A stretch of DNA of 64,000 nt from Turritopsis dohrnii (taxonomy: Eukaryota; Cnidaria; Hydrozoa; Anthoathecata; Oceaniidae): the NCBI GenBank assembly GCA_027922465.2, contig BQMF02000273.1, forward strand, positions 310,001 to 374,000, written 5' to 3'. The notes beneath the pieces are model-generated. The model was not told where the DNA came from and made no database searches. It saw nothing but the letters and a program-made list of their open reading frames with translations. Both the position numbers and the translations under genes were made by a program. Numbering within the stretch: position 1 is the stretch's first letter; every line of letters begins with the position of its first letter. Positions 57,440 through 64,000 of the stretch are shown here, piece after piece.

Positions 57440-58890
57440 GTCGGACGGAAAATCGATACTTTAAACGCTCACAAAAAACTTAAGAGGAACAACTGTTCTA
57501 TTTTTAAGTGTTGATTAGCTGGTATGGACCTAACCTCTTCCAAAACAATTAAAAGTGAGACCGAAAAAATTTTTTATAATATCACAAGGAAAAGTAAACT
57601 GTCGGACGGAATCGATAGGAATAGAGATTGAACAAGAACTAAAGGTTTTTTAGCTGTTCTATCGAAAATAACAAGAAGTTCCATACGAGATATGCCTAAA
57701 ATAATAACTTACTATATACTAAACGATTTAAACAAAGTTTTTAACATGTTCATGATCAACACCTAACGATGTAAGCCGAAATTCACCCAAATGGAAGTTT
57801 TGTCGGACGGAAGCGATGTATAAAGATTTTTTTTGAAAAAATGACCTAATTCTTATTCCTAGAGAGTGTCTCCAACTTACCACCACGATAAGGGGCCAAT
57901 TTTTAAGTTACAAGATGCTGATGCGCCATTTAATTAACTTCCGTCCGACAATAAAATGCAGAAAAACTGGTAAAACTTTTAATTATCATACGTTTTGAAA
58001 GATGAAAAGCAAAAGGTCATTAGCTATTTGCATCAAGTCGTAAATACAAAAGACATTATAGTTTTATACCGCCAGGAAACGAGGAAAAGCTATAACAGCT
58101 AATATCATTCGAAATTTCCGTTCGACAAAAAGTGAATAAATCAAAAGGAACTTCAAATACAACAGAAAGTTACTTCAAGCTGTAAATTTACTCAAAGAAA
58201 CAATGTCCCTGAAACCATTGCTGACATAAACCAGGGCATCGCATCCATTCTTCATCTTTAACATTGTATATTCCCCCAAACACAAAGCGCAGTGATTTTG
58301 GTCAGGTACTGGATAATTCATGACCACAAATGACAACATCTTCGCCATTAGAATACCATTTCGTGAATTCGAATCGAATCAAATTAGAAATTCGAAGCAA
58401 TATCTTGGTTGAATGATTATTTGAAATTGGAGAAAACATGGAAATGGCGTGAGAAATCTATTGAATTAAAAATTGGTTGTAGGTTCCTCCCCTGAAAGAT
58501 TGCCACCCCATATCCAGGGGGGGAGGGGAGGGGAGGGGAGAGCAATGCTCCGGGGAGAATTTCCCGGGGGGGGGAGGGGGGGGGGTCAATTTTCCAGAGG
58601 GAGGGGGTATTATCGTGACACCTTCTAAATTAAGTAAGTTGGTAAGAGTTTAGGAGAAACTCTGGATGTTCTGGAGGTGGTTGGAGGTGAAGAATTTTTT
58701 CGTCTATTTTTGTCGGACGGAATCATTCAAAATAAATCGCAATTCCAGACAATTACAAACCAACATTAGGTATTTCAAGTTAAAATGATAATCTTTCTTA
58801 TATACATCGATACTTTAGAAACATTAACATTTGGTAGTTGTCCTTTACTTTGCTATGAAGAACTTTTTTGATTCGACTTTATTGTCGGAC
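57440..58890. repeat. Dispersed GTCGGACGGAA words over 1.45 kb
   Basis: GTCGGACGGAA or close variants occur at 57440, 57601, 57802, 57939 (inverted), 58117 (inverted, one change), 58712 and 58883 (shortened). In the better copies TCGAT follows within a few bases. No inverted ends or gene are seen in the interval. Confidence 0.65.
58517..58610 (+). repeat. G-rich tracts, possible G-quadruplex
   Basis: 58517-58540 is G7-A-G4-A-G4-A-G4 in form, followed by GGGG-rich segments to 58610. It satisfies the usual four-tract G-quadruplex pattern on the plus strand. Confidence 0.7.
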
Positions 58891-61575
58891 GAAAAAAAAT
58901 AGGGAGCACTGACTTAAACAATTTTTTGAACCATAATTCTTATAAGAATATTAAAAATATGAGTGAGCCTCATTATTCTTGCAGTAATTTTAATTTTGAG
59001 CCTTGAGTATTCTTAACATTATTTTCCTTTGCTAGATTAGAAAACAACTTATACTATACCGACAAAGGAGAACAAAAAAAACTTTATGTTAAAGATAATC
59101 GCTTCCCTTCATGAACAACAGAAAAGTGCAAGTAAAATGCTTAGTCCCATAAAATTATTTCAACACCACCTAATTCCTAAAGCTATACTCTCTTACAATA
59201 TTCTTAAATTTTGGACCATTCTAAGCCTGAATATTCTTATAACGTGTTCTTAAAAAGAGTGCACTATCTACAAAGCGAAATATTTTTATACATATTTCGG
59301 CAATGATATTGCAAAGACTGATGTATCATCATCTTTTGTTAATGATACAAAATGCCAAAATGAAAACAGGGTGAAGGCTACTTTGATTGAATAATATAGA
59401 TTTTTTTATAACAACCAGGAAAATCTGACCCGAGACTGACCGGTTGTTATTTCTTGTATCTTTTCAACCTTTCTTGTTTTGTTCTTAACTTTAAGAACAC
59501 AGTTTCAGATTTCAGTTTCAGCCTCATTATTTTCTTTTATGGAACTTCCAGTAAAATAAAAAGTGAAAACAATACAGCCTTGTAAACAGTTTACCGATAG
59601 CTTGACAGAAAAGTTGCAAGAGAATTCATGTAAAGGGATCGTTATTATTTTACAACAAAATTCAGGCCCCAGCTGTTTTTTTGAAGCAATGATTTTAACC
59701 TCAGGTTGTTCTTATTTTGTTCTTATTTTTTGGCCAAATCTGAGGCTCGTGTTCTTATGTAAATGCGTGTTTATGGATAAGAGTATTTTCCTGTATTATA
59801 TGAACTACAACAAACTCTGTGCTGCAGTGATCACGTAAAAATATGTTGCAAAAATTCGCAAGCAAAACATAAGATGTTTACGATAGGAATATTAAGAAGT
59901 TTAGAGGAGAGACTGTTAGTCCATAGATAACAAAAACACATAAAACAAAACAATTTGAAATAGGAACTATGTTTACAATGACGGTAAAAAAGCTCCTTCT
60001 GATTGTCATCCAATCCTCTCTTTCGCGTTTCCGTTTCTCCTTTCTGTGGTCAGACTTCCCATCCCATCATGACGTCAATAGAAAGAAAATTAGGAGTTGA
60101 CAGACAATGTTTGTCCATCCGTTTACTATTTTTTCTCATAAAAAAAAACTCCTTTTCGGCAAAGAACAAAACATTTACAGATTCCAAATAAACAATTGAA
60201 TGTCAAAAAATAAATTAATGAATTCAATGATATAGGTTATCTCCGAAATTTGGGAGGTGAAACGGACTGAACGTTGAGGAAGCTGAGTCGGCAGTAACCT
60301 CCTTGAAAACCATTGTTTACTTCGTTTGTTTGGTAGTTTAATATCAGTCACTGCAATTACCAGGTTAGTTTGTAATCGTTCAACGTCAGGGGTCTTACTG
60401 CTGACATCAACATAACAGCGGGATCTCAATTCTCAGCTCTATACACAACAAGTGTTGTCCTTTAGCATCCTTCCCAGCATCCTTCGGGAAAGTTAATATG
60501 TTAAAAGAAAGTCATAGTAAGCAACTATGACTTTTTCTTTTTTTGGATTTGATCAATTACCATGTTTCTGTTTTGTGTTTCAAAGCGATGACGAAAGAAG
60601 TTTTATTTTTACATTTGTGGCGGTTATTGCCCGCCTTCCCGTGAAGGTTCTCAAAAAACAACTATTTGTGACGATCAGTGACAATGATGGAGATTCCGTG
60701 ACTCATTCTTGTTGTTGTTGTTGTTGTTGTTTTTCCCTTAAGTAAGATTAATTGAATTCAATTTGATGACATTTTACAGAATTTGTTAATTTGAGGCAAT
60801 AGTTTTTTTGTTTCTTGATTAGATGCCTTTTAATAACACCTGTATGCCACCTCCGTATAACATCACAGACCGTTTCATCCGATTTTCCTCACATTCGTCT
60901 GGCAATAGTTCAAAACATTGTAGCATTTTCAAATAATGACCCCCGTCGACATAGTTTAAACACGTGCTTAGCAATTTGATTACAAAACGAATGCAGGGGG
61001 TAGCTTTTTTTGTTCTGCCAATTCTTATTTGGCCACTCGTGTTGACAGAGTGTCCTACAGTGGAGTTCTTCAATTATTCTAATGTTGTTTGTATCCACAC
61101 GATAAACAAAACATTCGAAAAACAAACAACACAAACAACATTTTTAGCATCAAGATAGGGAGAATGTACGGCTTATTTTCGTTGGTCGAACCACTGGCAC
61201 CATCGCAAATAATGATGTGCGTCATAAACTCTCATAAACTCTTTTGTGGTACGATGCGAGCGATTTAGTTTCCAAATGACAAGAAATGTGGATAGTTCTG
61301 ATTCGCGTTTTAATTTGTACCAAGTCCCTTTTCCCTATTGTTCTCACTGTCATTGGCAATAATCTTCATGAGAAGTTGTTTGCAAAATGATACTTAAGAG
61401 TTTTGTTACGCCCCTTTCATTCCTTCGCGATGTTTTCATGTCCCACTAAGTTATAAAATCAGAATGACGTTCATTTCAATGATACCACCGCCCTGGGCGT
61501 TTTATCCGTAATTATATGAAAGTTCGTGAAAATGTCGGATAATATAGAAAGATATCATGTAAAATAGGTATTTTG
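58891..61575. other. Region after the last TFB1M exon found
   Basis: No gene supported. A (TTG)7 microsatellite lies at 60709-60731. A minus-strand frame at 60175-60429 and others are not recognised. I searched for the final TFB1M exon here and did not find it. Confidence 0.35.
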
Positions 61576-61893
61576 ATGAACTGGTTTTACAATTTCTTCT
61601 TTTTAATGTCTTTCCGTGCTCGAGTAAAAAAGGATGGTACAATAGTAATGAGCTGCGGTCTGGAGATTGATGCAATCTTATTTACTTTAGCATTTCTTGG
61701 TGTTTATCTTCAAATGAGTTTGTTTTTCGTCTTCGTTTGGTATGTTATTGTCGCGGTCTCTTTTCCTTATTTGATTTTGGACAACAGGATCCATCCTCTT
61801 CGAAAAGGAGATGACGCGAATAATTATTCTCTGTTTTTTTGTTGTTTTTTTTGTTTAACTTATCAAAAAATCACCCTGAACCTAGATCACTAA
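61576..61893 (+). CDS. Unidentified hydrophobic reading frame
   Basis: 105 residues from the ATG at 61576, with two probable membrane segments (DAILFTLAFLGVYLQMSLFF, VWYVIVAVSFPYLIL) followed by a charged piece NRIHPLRKGDD. No family recognised and no splice structure evident. AT-rich DNA readily yields hydrophobic frames, so it may be chance. Confidence 0.2.
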   Translation: MNWFYNFFFLMSFRARVKKDGTIVMSCGLEIDAILFTLAFLGVYLQMSLFFVFVWYVIVAVSFPYLILDNRIHPLRKGDDANNYSLFFCCFFCLTYQKITLNLDH

Positions 61894-62043
61894 ATCGATA
61901 AATTTCGTCACAATTTTGACACAAATTTTGCCTTGATAATACTAGCTAATCAAAAATTTTTGTAAAAACTCTTCGACGCAAACCTTTCCCTTACAAACTG
62001 AAATGTACAATCAAGATTGATAACTATCAAAAAGTCAACAAAT

Positions 62044-62044
62044 C

Positions 62045-62072
<28 letters not shown>
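62044..62072 (+). repeat. 29-C homopolymer
   Basis: 29 consecutive C in an otherwise AT-rich region. Confidence 0.9.
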
Positions 62073-62076
<4 letters not shown>

Positions 62077-62558
62077 GAAGAGTCGTTTAATTTATGTTGC
62101 ATCTCCTCATGCTTGGTGTTTCTCCCAATTTCCACGAGAAAATAATAATAAAAAAGCCTTTGAAATTCACGGAAATGACATCCAAAACTGCTTTGCAGTT
62201 TTTTGATTATCTTTTGTAAATGTTGACATAGCTCCATCGATTTCCTTCTATGGCCGTTTTTGGATTTTCTTAAGTTTTAATTATTTACGATTTACCCATC
62301 ATTTAGGAGAAGAGGAATTCATAAGAAACCTATCCGTCAAAGTCTTAAAGTTTGATGAAATCAACTTGCAAGAAACTTTACCAACCAAATCTTATTAATC
62401 AGGAAAAATTCGCTAGTAACTAAACAATCAAGTGTATGTTTTTTTATAAGAACCATTATTTATTCGAAGAAGAACTATCAACTGTAGTAGAGACCAAACA
62501 CAAATACAGTGTTCAGTGTTCCTTGCCCCCTGAATGACCGATTTCTTTATTGTAGAAG

Positions 62559-62816
62559 ATGGCACATGTTAGCGATGACATTAGAGGAATAGTAACAAAA
62601 GTCTTAAAAGATTAATTCATTAACAGACAAGTTATCCGATTGCTCGTAGAATCAGTTGAAAAAGAGGAATTTATTCAGTGGAGCAGAGAGAGACCAAATG
62701 TTATCTGCCTTTCTGACACGAAAGCAAAAACGATTTTTCTTTTCAAGCACAACTTCTGCATAAGTTGCGAAGTTGTCGCTCGTAGTAATCACTTCATACA
62801 GAATTTAAAGCAATGA
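62559..62816 (+). pseudogene. Unidentified coding-like frame with one internal stop
   Basis: The ATG follows an acceptor-like TTATTGTAG. The frame reads MAHVSDDIRGIVTKVLKD, a TAA at 62613, then 66 open codons including EEFIQWSRERPNVICLSD and FKHNFCISCEVV to a TGA. An exon-like piece 62309-62394 (EEEFIRNLSVKVLKFDE) lies upstream. Not recognised; it may be a pseudogene or a recoded/misassembled exon. Confidence 0.3.
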
Positions 62817-64000
62817 GCTCCGCTCGTCAGAATACACATCTCTTTTGTCATAAACCTGTGAAATGTATTCAGTACGATGGTGCGGATAAGACTTCGAAAA
62901 TATTTTATATTTGACAACGAGTCTTCCCATATGAAAGCCTTTAATCCATTACAGTAACTTAACTAATCTTTAAACGCTTTTCTCGGCTTAGCTTTTTTAT
63001 GTAATAGATGCGTATGGACAATCCCTTATGTTTTCTCAGAGATTAAAGTTCGTATTAGATTCTCGTCAGTTATTTAAATATATTTATTCTTACTTTGGTT
63101 TATGCTTAAGACATGAAAAAACTGAATCGAAAATTTCTTTTTTATCCCATATTTTCCTTTAGCTCATCAAGTCACATCTTATATGTACCGGGGGTTTTGC
63201 TTTCCCAAATGTTGCGTACATTGATCAGCTAGCTGTTGGTCACACCACCTTTTGTCTGCATCCCTATTTATGAATATTATTGTATCTGGGATAGTATGAC
63301 CACTATGCCACACGTTTTTTTTTATATTTCAAAGACATAGTATTAAAACTTGCTATCTATCCTTCAAGGATTGATGTGTTCTTGAAAATTGTGCGGTCTT
63401 TCGCGTTATTAATTGAGTCTTCAATTGAACACGATTTAACTATTGTTTACAAATTGAAATCAGACTTGCAGAAAAGATTTCATATTGGCCGGGATTTTTT
63501 TTAATTCTTTGTCTAAATTCCTTTTCTTGTCTTGAAGGAGTATGTAACATGTAACGTTATATTACATACCTGGGCAAAAAGATTCGTTCTTTCCTCAAGT
63601 ATTGATTACACTTGAGCAGTTAGATCAGTCCCCTTAAAAAAGGATTGGGCAAGAACCGTCCCCTTTAAATAAAAGGATTGCGTCAATCGGATAACTTCAG
63701 GCCATTAAACTCTACGGTGTTGAACAGCCTTCTCAAAACTCTCATAAGATTCACACCTGGAACTAAGAGATGCTCAGAAATTGTCATCATCTTTATACCA
63801 TAGCCTCTCCTTGGTAAGTGACTTAAAAAAGATAATCCTCTCATCTTGGAATATATTCTTCAGCATTTGTAGTTTTAAAATTGCTTTGGAATTTTTTGAA
63901 AGTTATAGTTTTTTTGGGGTTTTTTTATGAATTGATGTGTTCTAAAAAAACATACGTGGTGTGATTTTTATAATCCTCTCTCATTGATATTTTAGGCGGC
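62817..64000. other. Right end of the window
   Basis: No gene supported. The last bases, ATTTTAGGCGGC, look like a splice acceptor and could open another exon outside the window. Confidence 0.3.

Noticed and set aside
63988..64000. Final TFB1M exon at the window end
   Set aside because: Only five bases follow the possible acceptor; too little to assign.

Overview
This window is animal nuclear DNA. It is AT-rich and intron-rich, with conserved metazoan genes split into many short exons by canonical GT..AG introns and embedded in dense transposon debris (DIRS-type, LINE, Penelope-like, tRNA-derived SINE and many short inverted-repeat elements). The genes are a cilium protein, a centrosomal protein and two mitochondrial proteins, all typical of animals. 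The repeat mix suggests an invertebrate, perhaps a cnidarian, but the species cannot be fixed from the sequence. Exon structures below were built by hand from splice sites and reading phase; all add up to whole codons.

Layout. (1) 1-6992, plus strand: the C-terminal 704 residues of CFAP43, 11 exons, with a 5'-truncated DIRS-like tyrosine-recombinase retrotransposon in one intron and a MITE directly after the stop codon. (2) 7025-11109: MITEs, a dispersed repeat and a LINE 3' end. (3) 11110-20695, plus: a 15-exon coiled-coil gene, best read as CEP85/CEP85L. (4) 21212-21760, plus: an uninterrupted PRELI-domain gene (PRELID1-like). (5) 22606-57056, plus: TFB1M, the mitochondrial 12S rRNA dimethyladenosine transferase. 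Six small exons are spread over 34 kb; the last exon(s) were not found. Intron 1 holds a MITE split by a dead LINE. Intron 2 holds a complete antisense gene. Later introns hold many MITEs and one small unknown gene. (6) 57057-64000: repeats and a few unidentified reading frames.

The most interesting locus is the antisense gene at 30643-34560. It encodes a predicted 608-residue type I membrane protein: signal peptide, small six-cysteine ectodomain, threonine stalk encoded by a trinucleotide microsatellite, one membrane helix, and a long cytoplasmic tail. The tail is built from six tandemly duplicated exon units of about 305-312 bp, each carrying tyrosine motifs of the YxxI/V/M type. I do not recognise the family. 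It looks like a signalling or recognition receptor whose SH2-docking capacity has grown by exon duplication.

A second theme is a set of at least eleven non-autonomous elements, mostly with inverted ends and mostly without similarity to each other. Each repeats its own short word (for example TCGCGAA, GTCGTCCAAC, GTCGGGGAAAA, GTTGCTTA). A 16-bp imperfect palindrome, CTGTCCTTGTTGACAG, is arrayed downstream of the DIRS-like recombinase and recurs downstream of a second, decayed recombinase on the other strand.
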